From Acinetobacter kanungonis (GTDB lineage: Bacteria; Pseudomonadota; Gammaproteobacteria; Pseudomonadales; Moraxellaceae): a DNA stretch of 64,000 nt. Location of the stretch: NCBI RefSeq assembly GCF_009939195.1, contig NZ_JAACKC010000002.1, positions 310,001-374,000 of the forward strand, written 5' to 3'. This document shows, one piece after another, positions 55,786-64,000 of this stretch (its first letter is position 1; each line of letters opens with the position of its first letter). A model generated the notes under the pieces. It ran no database searches. It was given only the letters and a program-made list of their open reading frames with translations, and had not been told where the DNA came from. Both the position numbers and the translations under genes were made by a program.

Positions 55786-56610
55786 ATGCCGATTCAAAAA
55801 TGTAAGCCAACGTCTCCAGGACGTCGCTTTGTAGAGAAAGTGGTTCATGACCACCTTCACAAAGGCGCTCCGTATGCTCCGTTGGTTGAAGCTAAAAAAC
55901 GTACTGGTGGTCGTAACAACAACGGTCACATCACGACTCGTCACGTTGGTGGCGGTCACAAGCAGCACTACCGTCTTGTTGACTTCAAACGTAACAAAGA
56001 TGGCATTCCTGCTGTAGTTGAGCGTATCGAATACGATCCTAACCGTACTGCACACATCGCATTGTTGAAGTATGCTGACGGTGAACGTCGTTACATCATC
56101 GCACCTAAAGGTTTGCGTGCTGGCGATAAAGTACAATCTGGTAACGATGCTCCAATTCGTCCAGGTAACTGCTTACCGCTTCGCAATATGCCTATCGGTT
56201 CTACACTTCACAACATCGAACTTAAAATCGGTAAAGGCGCGCAATTAGCTCGTTCTGCTGGTGCTTCTGTTCAGTTGTTAGGTCGTGACGGTTCTTATGC
56301 GATCATCCGTCTTCGTTCAGGTGAAATGCGTAAAGTTCACGTTGAATGTCGCGCTGTACTAGGTGAAGTTTCTAACCAAGAAAACAACCTTCGCTCACTA
56401 GGTAAAGCTGGTGCTGCACGCTGGCGTGGTGTTCGTCCTACCGTACGTGGTATGGCGATGAACCCAGTTGACCACCCACATGGTGGTGGTGAAGGGCGTA
56501 ACAAAGGTATTCAACCTGTAAGCCCATGGGGTCAAAAAGCTAAAGGGTACAAGACACGTACCAACAAGCGTACGACTAAGATGATTATTCGCGATCGTCG
56601 CGTCAAGTAA
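55786..56610 (+). CDS. rplB: 50S ribosomal protein L2
   Basis: A 274-residue, highly conserved peptidyl-transferase-centre protein. Signature [20 protein letters not shown] is present near the C-terminus. Confidence 0.99.
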   Translation: MPIQKCKPTSPGRRFVEKVVHDHLHKGAPYAPLVEAKKRTGGRNNNGHITTRHVGGGHKQHYRLVDFKRNKDGIPAVVERIEYDPNRTAHIALLKYADGERRYIIAPKGLRAGDKVQSGNDAPIRPGNCLPLRNMPIGSTLHNIELKIGKGAQLARSAGASVQLLGRDGSYAIIRLRSGEMRKVHVECRAVLGEVSNQENNLRSLGKAGAARWRGVRPTVRGMAMNPVDHPHGGGEGRNKGIQPVSPWGQKAKGYKTRTNKRTTKMIIRDRRVK

Positions 56611-56623
56611 AGGAATCTGATTA

Positions 56624-56899
56624 ATGCCTCGTTCATTGAAAAAAGGTCCATTCGTCGATGCGCACTTGTTTGCTAAAGTTGAAGCTGCTATTGCTGCTAA
56701 CAACCGTAAGCCGATCAAGACTTGGTCACGTCGTTCGATGATCCTCCCGGATTTTGTTGGTTTAACAATCTCTGTACATAATGGCCGTAACCACGTTCCA
56801 GTAATCGTTACTGAACACATGGTTGGTCACAAACTAGGTGAATTCGCGCCAACTCGTACCTATCGTGGTCACGGTGTTGACAAGAAGTCTAAACGTTAA
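56624..56899 (+). CDS. rpsS: 30S ribosomal protein S19
   Basis: A 91-residue protein ([16 protein letters not shown], ending [11 protein letters not shown]) of the 30S head, which forms a complex with S13 and contacts the A-site region. Confidence 0.99.
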   Translation: MPRSLKKGPFVDAHLFAKVEAAIAANNRKPIKTWSRRSMILPDFVGLTISVHNGRNHVPVIVTEHMVGHKLGEFAPTRTYRGHGVDKKSKR

Positions 56900-56907
56900 T
56901 AGGTGCT

Positions 56908-57240
56908 ATGATGGAAGTAACTGCTAAATTACGCGGTGCCGCTATCTCGGCACAGAAAGCTCGTTTGGTTGCAGATCTTATCCGTGGCAAATCAGTTGCT
57001 CACGCGCTTAATATCTTAAACTTCAGCAACAAGAAAGCTGCAGTTTTAGTTAAGAAAGCATTGGAATCTGCAATTGCGAATGCTGAACACAATAACAGTT
57101 TAGATGTAGACGACCTTAAAGTTTCTACGATTTACGTTGATGAAGGCATGAGCCTTAAACGTATTATGCCACGTGCTAAAGGCCGTGCAGATCGTATTAC
57201 TAAGCGTACTTGTCACATCACCGTTAAGGTAGGGGTTTGA
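56908..57240 (+). CDS. rplV: 50S ribosomal protein L22
   Basis: A 110-residue protein ([19 protein letters not shown]) whose loop ([11 protein letters not shown]) lines the exit tunnel. Two ATGs in a row at 56908 and 56911 give alternative starts. Macrolide-resistance changes are known in this loop in other bacteria. Confidence 0.99.
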
Positions 57241-57241
57241 T

Positions 57242-57997
57242 ATGGGTCAGAAGGTTCATCCAATCGGTATCCGCCTAGGTGTTGTGAAACGTCATAACGC
57301 TAACTGGTATGCGAATCCGAAACAATACGCTGAATACTTGCTTAAAGATTTACAAGTTCGTGAGTTTTTGACTAAAAAACTTAAGAACGCAATGATGAGC
57401 AATATTCTTATCGAACGTCCAACAGGCGCTGCTAAAATTACGATTAGCACTGCTCGTCCTGGTATCGTTATCGGTAAAAAAGGCGAAGACATTGAAAAAT
57501 TACAGCGCGAACTTACCAACATTATGGGTGTTCCAGCGCAAGTAAGCATCAACGAAATCGATCGCCCAGACTTAGATGCTCGTTTAGTTGCTGAAGCAAT
57601 CGCTTCTCAATTAGAAAAGCGTGTTATGTTCCGTCGTGCTATGAAGCGTGCGGTACAAAACTCTATGCGTGCTGGTGCTAAAGGTATCAAAGTTGAAGTT
57701 TCTGGCCGTTTAGGTGGTGCAGAGATCGCTCGTACTGAATGGTATCGTGAAGGTCGTGTACCTTTGCATACACTTCGTGCAGACATCGACTACTCAACTA
57801 TGCGCGCTGAAACTACTTACGGTACGATTGGTGTTAAAGTATGGATCTTCCGTGGTGAGATCTTGGGTGGCATGAAACAAGTCATGAACCCAGCTCCAGC
57901 TGAAGAGCGTCCAGCTAAACGCGGTCGTGGTCGTGGTGAAGGTCAAGAACAACGTCGTGGACGTCGTAACGACCGTGCTGCTGACAAGGGAGAATAA
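57242..57997 (+). CDS. rpsC: 30S ribosomal protein S3
   Basis: A 251-residue protein with the KH-type [15 protein letters not shown] loop. It continues past the usual E. coli end into an Arg/Gly-rich tail ([17 protein letters not shown]...). S3 lies at the mRNA entry site and has helicase activity with S4 and S5. Confidence 0.99.
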   Translation: MGQKVHPIGIRLGVVKRHNANWYANPKQYAEYLLKDLQVREFLTKKLKNAMMSNILIERPTGAAKITISTARPGIVIGKKGEDIEKLQRELTNIMGVPAQVSINEIDRPDLDARLVAEAIASQLEKRVMFRRAMKRAVQNSMRAGAKGIKVEVSGRLGGAEIARTEWYREGRVPLHTLRADIDYSTMRAETTYGTIGVKVWIFRGEILGGMKQVMNPAPAEERPAKRGRGRGEGQEQRRGRRNDRAADKGE

Positions 57998-58000
57998 TCC

Positions 58001-58414
58001 ATGTTGATGCCTAAACGTACCAAATTCCGTAAAGTGCAAAAAGGCCGTAACACTGGTCTTGCGCACCGTGGTAGTACAGTATCATTTGGTACAATCGCAC
58101 TTAAAGCAACTGAACGTGGTCGTATGACTTCACGTCAAATTGAAGCTGCGCGTCGTACCATTAGCCGTCGTGTTAAGCGTGGTGGTAAGATCTTTATCCG
58201 TGTATTCCCAGACAAACCAATTACTGAAAAGCCATTAGAAGTTCGTATGGGTAACGGTAAAGGTAACGTGGAATACTGGGTTTGTGAAATCAAACCAGGT
58301 AAGATCCTGTACGAAATGGCAGGTGTGAACGATGAATTAGCAACTGAAGCTTTCAAGCTTGCTGCTGCTAAACTTCCGTTTAAAACCACTATCGTGACTC
58401 GGACGGTAATGTAA
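58001..58414 (+). CDS. rplP: 50S ribosomal protein L16
   Basis: A 137-residue protein ([19 protein letters not shown]) that contacts the A-site tRNA and helps organise the peptidyl-transferase centre. Its stop overlaps the rpmC start by one base. Confidence 0.99.
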   Translation: MLMPKRTKFRKVQKGRNTGLAHRGSTVSFGTIALKATERGRMTSRQIEAARRTISRRVKRGGKIFIRVFPDKPITEKPLEVRMGNGKGNVEYWVCEIKPGKILYEMAGVNDELATEAFKLAAAKLPFKTTIVTRTVM

Positions 58415-58611
58415 TGAAAACTAAAGATCTACGTGAAAAGTCGGTAGAAGAGTTGACAGCTTTGCTTGATGAGCAACAGCTTAACCAATTCCGTCTTCGT
58501 ATGGCTAAAGCAACTGGTCAATTGGGTAAATCGCACGAAGTTGCACTTACTCGCAAGACAATTGCTCGTATTAAGACCCTCCTTACCGAAAAACAGGGGA
58601 ACGGACAATGA
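58414..58611 (+). CDS. rpmC: 50S ribosomal protein L29
   Basis: A 65-residue helical protein ([20 protein letters not shown]) near the exit tunnel. Overlaps rpsQ by four bases. Confidence 0.99.
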   Translation: MKTKDLREKSVEELTALLDEQQLNQFRLRMAKATGQLGKSHEVALTRKTIARIKTLLTEKQGNGQ

Positions 58612-58865
58612 GTGAAAAAACAGTCCGCACGTTAACCGGCAAAGTAGTAAGCGACAAAATGGACAAGTCTATTGTTGTGCTTATCGAACGTCGTGTTCAA
58701 CACCCGTTGTATGGCAAATCAATCCGCCGTTCAACTAAATTACATGCTCATGATGAGAACAACACTGCTAAATTAGGCGATGTTGTAACAATCAAAGAAA
58801 GCCGCCCAATTTCTAAAACTAAGTCTTGGACTTTAGTTGAAGTTGTTGAAGCTGCTGCTGAGTAA
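58608..58865 (+). CDS. rpsQ: 30S ribosomal protein S17
   Basis: An 85-residue OB-fold protein ([31 protein letters not shown]) that binds 16S rRNA in the 30S body. Last gene before the 89-base gap that divides S10 and spc clusters. Confidence 0.99.
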   Translation: MSEKTVRTLTGKVVSDKMDKSIVVLIERRVQHPLYGKSIRRSTKLHAHDENNTAKLGDVVTIKESRPISKTKSWTLVEVVEAAAE

Positions 58866-58875
58866 TTAAACGTTC

Positions 58876-58936
58876 TTGCATCATCGGTCAATTTCGAGTA
58901 CTCTTTGAGCCTTTCGAAATTGCGACCGGTGATGCA
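58876..58936 (+). promoter_or_regulatory. Long hairpin and possible promoter in the rpsQ-rplN gap
   Basis: Arms 58877-58897 (TGCATCATCGGTCAATTTCGA) and 58914-58936 (TCGAAATT-GC-GACCGGTGATGCA) pair over about 21 bp with one mismatch or wobble and a 2-base bulge, loop 16 bases. No T-run follows directly. A weak promoter-like TTGCAT-17-TACTCT overlaps the left arm (58876-58904). It sits exactly at the boundary where E. coli starts its separate spc operon. Confidence 0.55.
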
Positions 58937-58954
58937 CGGTTTTGGAGTAGGGCA

Positions 58955-59323
58955 ATGATTCAAACCGAAAGCATGCTCGACGTAGCAGACAACAGTGGTG
59001 CTCGCCGCGTACAATGTATTAAAGTACTTGGTGGTTCACATCGTCGTTATGCTTCAGTTGGCGATATTATTAAAGTTACTGTAAAAGAAGCTATTCCACG
59101 CGCACGTGTTAAAAAAGGTGACGTGATGAATGCTGTGGTTGTACGTACAAAATTCGGCATCCGTCGTCCAGACGGTTCTGTGATTCGTTTCGACGATAAC
59201 GCAGCTGTTATTTTGAACAACAACAAAGCGCCGATTGCAACTCGTATTTTCGGACCAGTGACTCGTGAACTTCGTACTGAACAGTTCATGAAAATCATTT
59301 CATTGGCTCCTGAAGTTCTATAA
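58955..59323 (+). CDS. rplN: 50S ribosomal protein L14
   Basis: A 122-residue protein ([27 protein letters not shown]) at the subunit interface. First gene of the spc part, after the only sizeable intergenic gap of the cluster. Confidence 0.99.
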   Translation: MIQTESMLDVADNSGARRVQCIKVLGGSHRRYASVGDIIKVTVKEAIPRARVKKGDVMNAVVVRTKFGIRRPDGSVIRFDDNAAVILNNNKAPIATRIFGPVTRELRTEQFMKIISLAPEVL

Positions 59324-59332
59324 GAGGCACTC

Positions 59333-59650
59333 ATGGCTAAGATTAAAAAAGGCGATCAAGTAATTGTGATCGCAGGTAAAGAAAAAGGCAAACAGGGTAC
59401 TGTTCTGTCTGTTTCTAATGACCGTGTTATGGTTGAAGGCCTTAACTTGGTTAAGAAGCATCAAAAGCCGAACCGTGCAACAGGTGCTGAAGGCGCTATC
59501 GTTACACAAGAAGCTTCGCTTCATATCTCTAATGTGGCAATTTTTAATGCTACAACCCAAAAGGCTGACCGTGTTGGTTACCAAGTGATTGAAGGCGTGA
59601 AAACTCGCGTTTACAAGTCAAATGGTGAATCAGTGGCGGTAGCGAAGTAA
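59333..59650 (+). CDS. rplX: 50S ribosomal protein L24
   Basis: A 105-residue protein (MAKIKKGDQVIVIAGKEKGKQGTV, KOW motif) that starts large-subunit assembly near the 5' end of 23S rRNA. Confidence 0.99.
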   Translation: MAKIKKGDQVIVIAGKEKGKQGTVLSVSNDRVMVEGLNLVKKHQKPNRATGAEGAIVTQEASLHISNVAIFNATTQKADRVGYQVIEGVKTRVYKSNGESVAVAK

Positions 59651-59665
59651 TAGGTTGAGAAGGCA

Positions 59666-60202
59666 ATGGCCAGACTTAAAACGCGTTACAATGACGAACT
59701 TAAAGCTCAGTTACAAGAGACTTTAGGCGTTAAAAATGTGATGGATATTCCTCGCATTACTAAAATCACGATCAACATGGGTGTTGGTGCAGCTGCTGCT
59801 GACAAAAAACTCCTTGATGGTGCTCTTGCTGATATGCAAGCAATTGCTGGTCAAAAACCAGTGCTTACATTAGCTCGCAAATCAATCGCTGGTTTCAAAA
59901 TCCGTGATGGTTGGCCGATCGGTTGTAAAGTTACTTTACGCGGCGAACGTATGTACGAATTCTTAGACCGTTTGATCTCTATCGCGATCCCTCGTATTCG
60001 TGACTTCCGTGGTTTCTCTTCGAAATCATTTGATGGTCGTGGTAACTACTCTATGGGTCTTAAAGAGCAAATCGTTTTCCCTGAAATCGATTTCGATAAG
60101 ATTGATCGTATTCGTGGTATGGATATTACCGTTACTACGACTGCTCGCACCGATGACGAAGGCCGTGCGCTTATGCGTGCATTCGGCTTCCCGTTCAAAT
60201 AA
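59666..60202 (+). CDS. rplE: 50S ribosomal protein L5
   Basis: A 178-residue protein ([18 protein letters not shown]) that binds 5S rRNA in the central protuberance. Contains [25 protein letters not shown] near the C-terminus. Confidence 0.99.
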   Translation: MARLKTRYNDELKAQLQETLGVKNVMDIPRITKITINMGVGAAAADKKLLDGALADMQAIAGQKPVLTLARKSIAGFKIRDGWPIGCKVTLRGERMYEFLDRLISIAIPRIRDFRGFSSKSFDGRGNYSMGLKEQIVFPEIDFDKIDRIRGMDITVTTTARTDDEGRALMRAFGFPFK

Positions 60203-60211
60203 GAGGTCGAT

Positions 60212-60517
60212 ATGGCTAAGAAAGGTATGATTAATCGCGAATTGAAACGCGAAAAGACTGTTGCTAAATTTGCTGCAAAACGTGCTGAATTAAAAGCTAC
60301 GATTGCAAATGTAAATGCAAGCGACGAAGAGCGTTTCGAAGCGATGATGAAGTTACAAGCATTACCACGTAATGCGTCTCCAGTACGTCTTCGTAACCGT
60401 TGTGGTTTAACTGGTCGTCCTCATGGTTACTTCCGTAAGTTCGGCTTAAGCCGTAACAAATTACGTGACACAGTAATGCAAGGTGATGTACCGGGCGTTG
60501 TTAAGGCAAGCTGGTAA
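60212..60517 (+). CDS. rpsN: 30S ribosomal protein S14
   Basis: A 101-residue, zinc-free form ([22 protein letters not shown]; only one cysteine). It is the long type usual in gammaproteobacteria, so zinc-sparing by an alternative S14 is not needed here. Confidence 0.99.
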   Translation: MAKKGMINRELKREKTVAKFAAKRAELKATIANVNASDEERFEAMMKLQALPRNASPVRLRNRCGLTGRPHGYFRKFGLSRNKLRDTVMQGDVPGVVKASW

Positions 60518-60530
60518 GGAGCGACTATAA

Positions 60531-60926
60531 ATGAGTATGCAAGATACCGTTGCCGACATGTTAACACGTGTTCGTAACGCACAAATGGCTAAGAAACAAA
60601 CTGTTTCTATGCCTAATTCTAAGTTGAAAGTTGCAATTGCAAACGTACTTCAACAAGAAGGTTATGTTTCAAACGTAGAAGTTGCTGAAGTTGAAGGCAA
60701 AGCTACTTTGACCATCACTTTAAAATATTTCGAAGGCAAACCAGTTATCGAAACTGTGAAGCGCGTAAGCCGTCCAGGTCTTCGCCAATATCGCGGTAAA
60801 GATGCACTTCCGAGCGTTAAGCAAGGTTTAGGTATTGCAATTGTTTCTACAAGCAAAGGCATCATGACTGATCGCGCTGCACGTGCTGCAGGCGTTGGTG
60901 GTGAAGTTATTGCTTTTGTTTCTTAA
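60531..60926 (+). CDS. rpsH: 30S ribosomal protein S8
   Basis: A 131-residue protein ([22 protein letters not shown]). In E. coli S8 represses the spc operon by binding mRNA at the L5 gene start; the same region here is rplE and was not folded. Confidence 0.99.
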   Translation: MSMQDTVADMLTRVRNAQMAKKQTVSMPNSKLKVAIANVLQQEGYVSNVEVAEVEGKATLTITLKYFEGKPVIETVKRVSRPGLRQYRGKDALPSVKQGLGIAIVSTSKGIMTDRAARAAGVGGEVIAFVS

Positions 60927-60939
60927 TAGGTGATTCCTC

Positions 60940-61473
60940 ATGTCTCGTGTGGCTAAAGCCCCAGTAACTGTACCTAACGGTGTTACAGTTACTCAGAACG
61001 GCCGGCAGGTCGAAGTGAAAGGCAGTAAAGGTACTTTGTCTTTCAACCTGCATGCGCTGGTCGAGCTTAAACAGGAAGACGGTATTTTAGCTGTTGCTCC
61101 AAAAACTGAGTCGAAAGACGCTTGGATGCAAGCTGGTACTGCTCGCGCTGTGCTTAACAACCTTGTAAAAGGTGTGAGCGAAGGCTTCGAACGCAAGTTA
61201 CAACTTATCGGTGTTGGTTATAAAGCTGCGGTTAAAGGTAACATTGTTAACCTTAACCTTGGTTTCTCTCACCCGATCGATTATACGCTTCCTGAAGGTG
61301 TAACTGCTGAAACTCCTACAGCAACTGAAATTATCCTTAAATCTGCTGATAAAGCAGCTTTAGGTCAAGTTGCTGCAGATATCCGTGGTTACCGTCCGCC
61401 AGAGCCTTATAAAGGTAAAGGTGTTCGTTATTCTAACGAAGTTGTACTTCGTAAAGAAGCTAAGAAGAAATAA
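60940..61473 (+). CDS. rplF: 50S ribosomal protein L6
   Basis: A 177-residue protein ([18 protein letters not shown]) with the C-terminal [16 protein letters not shown] motif, near the factor-binding centre. Confidence 0.99.
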   Translation: MSRVAKAPVTVPNGVTVTQNGRQVEVKGSKGTLSFNLHALVELKQEDGILAVAPKTESKDAWMQAGTARAVLNNLVKGVSEGFERKLQLIGVGYKAAVKGNIVNLNLGFSHPIDYTLPEGVTAETPTATEIILKSADKAALGQVAADIRGYRPPEPYKGKGVRYSNEVVLRKEAKKK

Positions 61474-61487
61474 GGCGCGAGGTTCTT

Positions 61488-61838
61488 ATGAACGAAAAGA
61501 AACAATCCCGTTTGCGTCGTGCGAAAAGCACACGCTTGCACATTCGTGCATTGGGTGCGACTCGTTTGTGTGTAAACCGCACTCCGCGTCACATCTATGC
61601 TCAAGTTATCTCAGCAGATGGTGGCAAAGTTTTAGCGCAAGCTTCAACTTTAGATGCTACTTTACGTTCGGGTTCAACTGGTAATATTGAAGCAGCGACT
61701 AAAGTAGGTGCTTTAATCGCAGAGCGTGCTAAAGCAGCTGGTGTTACTAAAGTTGCATTTGACCGTTCTGGTTTTAAATATCATGGTCGTATCAAAGCCT
61801 TGGCTGATGCTGCTCGTGAAAACGGCTTGGAGTTCTAA
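61488..61838 (+). CDS. rplR: 50S ribosomal protein L18
   Basis: A 116-residue protein ([23 protein letters not shown]) that binds 5S rRNA together with L5. Ends in [24 protein letters not shown]. Confidence 0.99.
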   Translation: MNEKKQSRLRRAKSTRLHIRALGATRLCVNRTPRHIYAQVISADGGKVLAQASTLDATLRSGSTGNIEAATKVGALIAERAKAAGVTKVAFDRSGFKYHGRIKALADAARENGLEF

Positions 61839-61840
61839 TC

Positions 61841-62338
61841 ATGGCTAAAGTTGAACAAAACGAAGGTCTTGTTGAAAAGCTGGTTGCCGTTGATCGTGTA
61901 GCCAAAGTTGTTAAGGGTGGTCGTATCTTCTCTTTCACAGCATTAACTGTTGTGGGTGATGGTAATGGTCGCGTAGGTTTCGGTCGTGGTAAAGCTCGTG
62001 AGGTTCCAGCTGCTATTTCTAAAGCACTTGAAGCTGCACGTCGCAACATGATTACTGTAGACCTTGCTGGTACTACTTTACAACATCCTGTGAATGCGCG
62101 TCATGGTGCAAGCCGTGTGTACATGCAACCTGCTTCTGAAGGTACTGGCGTAATCGCTGGTGGCGCAATGCGTGCCGTTCTTGAAGCTGCAGGCGTACAT
62201 AACGTACTTGCTAAATGTTACGGTTCTACAAACGCTGCGAACGTTGTAAACGCAACTTTCAAAGGTTTGCGTGATATGACTTCTCCAGAGAAAGTAGCTG
62301 CTAAACGTGGTCTTTCTGTAGAACAAATTCAAGGGTAA
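61841..62338 (+). CDS. rpsE: 30S ribosomal protein S5
   Basis: A 165-residue protein ([32 protein letters not shown]) active in mRNA unwinding and decoding accuracy. The glycine-rich spectinomycin loop region is intact. Confidence 0.99.
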   Translation: MAKVEQNEGLVEKLVAVDRVAKVVKGGRIFSFTALTVVGDGNGRVGFGRGKAREVPAAISKALEAARRNMITVDLAGTTLQHPVNARHGASRVYMQPASEGTGVIAGGAMRAVLEAAGVHNVLAKCYGSTNAANVVNATFKGLRDMTSPEKVAAKRGLSVEQIQG

Positions 62339-62344
62339 TCAATC

Positions 62345-62521
62345 ATGAAAACGATTAAAGTTACCCAGACTAAATCTTCTTCGCACCGCTTGAAAAATCA
62401 CAAGCTTTGCTTACAAGGTTTAGGTCTGCGTCGTATTGGTCATACGGTAGAAGTGCAAGATACGCCTTCTAACCGCGGTATGATCAACAAAGTCTACTAT
62501 ATGGTTAGTGTAGAGGAATAA
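62345..62521 (+). CDS. rpmD: 50S ribosomal protein L30
   Basis: A 58-residue protein, [20 protein letters not shown] to VYYMVSVEE, read directly from the sequence between rpsE and rplO. It is a small ferredoxin-fold protein of the large subunit. Confidence 0.97.
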
Positions 62522-62524
62522 GCC

Positions 62525-62965
62525 ATGACTCTGCGTTTAAATGAACTTGCACCTGCAGAAGGTGCTAAGCGTGATAATCTTCGTCTAGGCCGTGGTATCG
62601 GTTCTGGCGTTGGTAAGACTGGTGGTCGTGGTATCAAAGGTCAAAACTCACGTAAAAGTGGTGGTACTCGTCCGGGCTTTGAAGGCGGTCAAACTGCGTT
62701 ATATCGTCGTTTGCCTAAATTCGGCTTCACTAGCCAAATCGCTTTAAAAACTGCTGAAGTACGTTTATCAGAGCTTGCTAAAGTTGAAGGTGATATCGTT
62801 TCACTTGAAACTTTAAAAGCGGCGAATGTTGTACGTAAAGATATGCTTCGTGCTCGTATCGTACTTTCTGGTGAAATTACTCGTGCATTCACTGTTCAAG
62901 GTGTTGCATTGACTAAAGGCGCTAAAGCTGCTGTTGAAGCTGCTGGCGGCAAAGTCGAGGAGTAA
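62525..62965 (+). CDS. rplO: 50S ribosomal protein L15
   Basis: A 146-residue protein ([40 protein letters not shown]), with the long basic N-terminal arm of L15. Follows rpmD by three bases. Confidence 0.99.
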   Translation: MTLRLNELAPAEGAKRDNLRLGRGIGSGVGKTGGRGIKGQNSRKSGGTRPGFEGGQTALYRRLPKFGFTSQIALKTAEVRLSELAKVEGDIVSLETLKAANVVRKDMLRARIVLSGEITRAFTVQGVALTKGAKAAVEAAGGKVEE

Positions 62966-62971
62966 TCGCGA

Positions 62972-64000
62972 GTGTCTATGTCTCCTAGTTCTTCAGGTCA
63001 TGTTCACATGATGAAAGGGCAACCATTTTACGTGAAATACCGTGAAATTATTCGCCGAATGATGTTTCTCTTCGGTGCATTGTTGGTTTTTCGACTAGGA
63101 GCGCATATTCCAGTACCGGGCATTAATAATGCTGCACTTGAAAACCTTTTTAATGCAAACCAGGGTACGATCCTTGGTTTGTTTAACATGTTTTCAGGTG
63201 GTGCTTTAGAAAGAATGTCAATTCTTGCCTTGGGAATTATGCCGTATATTTCTGCCTCGATTATTGTGCAGTTAATGTCGACAGTGATTCCATCACTCGA
63301 AGCTTTGAAGAAAGAGGGTGAGCAAGGAAAACGTAAGATTAACCAATATACACGTCAAGGTACGTTGCTTCTTGCTTTAGTGCAGGCAACAGGGATGTGT
63401 GCTGGTTTGATCAGTCAGGGCATTACGCTGTCTGCTGGTTTAGCCTTCTACGTTCCAGCTGTAACTTCATTGGTTGCAGGTACTATGTTCTTAATGTGGT
63501 TGGGCGAACAAATTACCGAACGCGGAGTGGGCAATGGTATTTCCATGATCATTTTCGCGGGTATTGTTGCCGGATTGCCGAATTTAATTATGCAATCTAT
63601 TTCATCGGTAGATAATGGTCAAACAAGCTTGATTGGCTTGGCTATTTTTGGCTTGTTATCCCTAGCGGTGTTGGCAGCAATTGTGTTTATTGAGAAAGCG
63701 CAACGTCGTATTCCAGTGAACTATGCTCAAAAACAGCAAGGTCGTCGTGTATTTACTGCGCAGCAAACGCATTTGCCATTGAAAATTAATATGGCAGGTG
63801 TGATTCCAGCGATCTTTGCGAGTTCTTTACTATTGTTTCCAGCCAGTCTGGGTCAATGGGTAGGTAGCTCAGATCCAAGTGCAGGGATTATCAAGCGTAG
63901 TCTGCAAGATTTGGCTCTTTTATTGTCGCCTGGACAGCCGTTGTATTTGGTGCTCTTTGGTGCGTTAATTATCTTTTTCTGTTATTTCTATACGGCGCTA
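62972..64000 (+). CDS. secY: Protein translocase channel subunit SecY (cut by window edge)
   Basis: The frame opens at GTG 62972, spaced well behind GAGGAG in the rplO end; ATG 62978 is the alternative. It reads [16 protein letters not shown]..., then [24 protein letters not shown] (first helix and plug-adjacent region), [26 protein letters not shown] (the SecY signature) and later helices, with no stop before base 64000. SecY forms the inner-membrane export channel with SecE and SecG. Three-quarters of the gene is present. Confidence 0.97.
   Translation, partial: MSMSPSSSGHVHMMKGQPFYVKYREIIRRMMFLFGALLVFRLGAHIPVPGINNAALENLFNANQGTILGLFNMFSGGALERMSILALGIMPYISASIIVQLMSTVIPSLEALKKEGEQGKRKINQYTRQGTLLLALVQATGMCAGLISQGITLSAGLAFYVPAVTSLVAGTMFLMWLGEQITERGVGNGISMIIFAGIVAGLPNLIMQSISSVDNGQTSLIGLAIFGLLSLAVLAAIVFIEKAQRRIPVNYAQKQQGRRVFTAQQTHLPLKINMAGVIPAIFASSLLLFPASLGQWVGSSDPSAGIIKRSLQDLALLLSPGQPLYLVLFGALIIFFCYFYTAL

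Overview
The window reads as a contiguous chromosomal piece from the genus Acinetobacter (Moraxellaceae, Gammaproteobacteria). Support comes from the moderately AT-rich base composition, proteins close to known Acinetobacter ones (an AbeM-like MATE pump, Mla, Hmp/NsrR, PlsB), a type B L31 gene behind a Zur-like palindrome, and an S10-spc ribosomal cluster at the right end. The species cannot be fixed from the sequence alone. No rRNA or tRNA gene and no CRISPR array was seen.

Layout. 1-10.2 kb: housekeeping and transport genes (AI-2E family permease, ParA-like ATPase, PF10107 nuclease-like protein, methyltransferase, HopJ-family protein, CrcB, L31 type B, AarF/UbiB kinase-like protein, MATE pump, small DMT transporter, HemW). 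10.2-14.3 kb: a very AT-rich accessory block. It holds an IS982-like insertion sequence (9-bp target duplication, transposase broken by one in-frame TGA) and, downstream in the same direction, a three-gene set. That set is a small exported Ser/Thr/Asn-rich protein, a CsgG/HfaB-like outer-membrane lipoprotein and a secreted repeat protein. It resembles the HfaA-HfaB-HfaD holdfast-anchor system of Caulobacter and is the most interesting locus here. 14.4-29.6 kb: an orphan MreB-like domain protein, acyl-CoA dehydrogenase, a large lipoprotein of unknown function, AroE, heme genes hemF and hemN (divergent), ribA, dxs, suhB and a DEAD-box helicase with a long structured leader and an Arg/Gly repeat tail. 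29.6-40 kb: a possible 41-residue membrane peptide, the mlaFEDCB lipid-transport operon, corA, LOG and NUDIX genes, comF, recG, an SDR-like protein and an AT-rich pair of small membrane-protein genes. 40-53.6 kb: plsB, tesB, a dicarboxylate/amino-acid symporter, VOC protein, PF10118 protein, engB, nsrR-hmp with an NsrR-type operator, HerA-like ATPase, metC-like gene and a class I glutamine amidotransferase. 53.6-64 kb: the S10 and spc ribosomal protein genes from rpsJ to rplO, then secY running off the window end.

How genes work together. MlaFEDCB forms the inner-membrane and periplasmic part of phospholipid trafficking. HemF and HemN catalyse the same heme step with and without oxygen. NsrR probably represses hmp until nitric oxide appears. 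Zur probably represses the zinc-free L31 paralogue until zinc is scarce. The S10-spc cluster is co-directional and nearly gapless; its only large internal gap, between rpsQ and rplN, carries a long near-perfect hairpin where the E. coli S10 and spc operons are divided.
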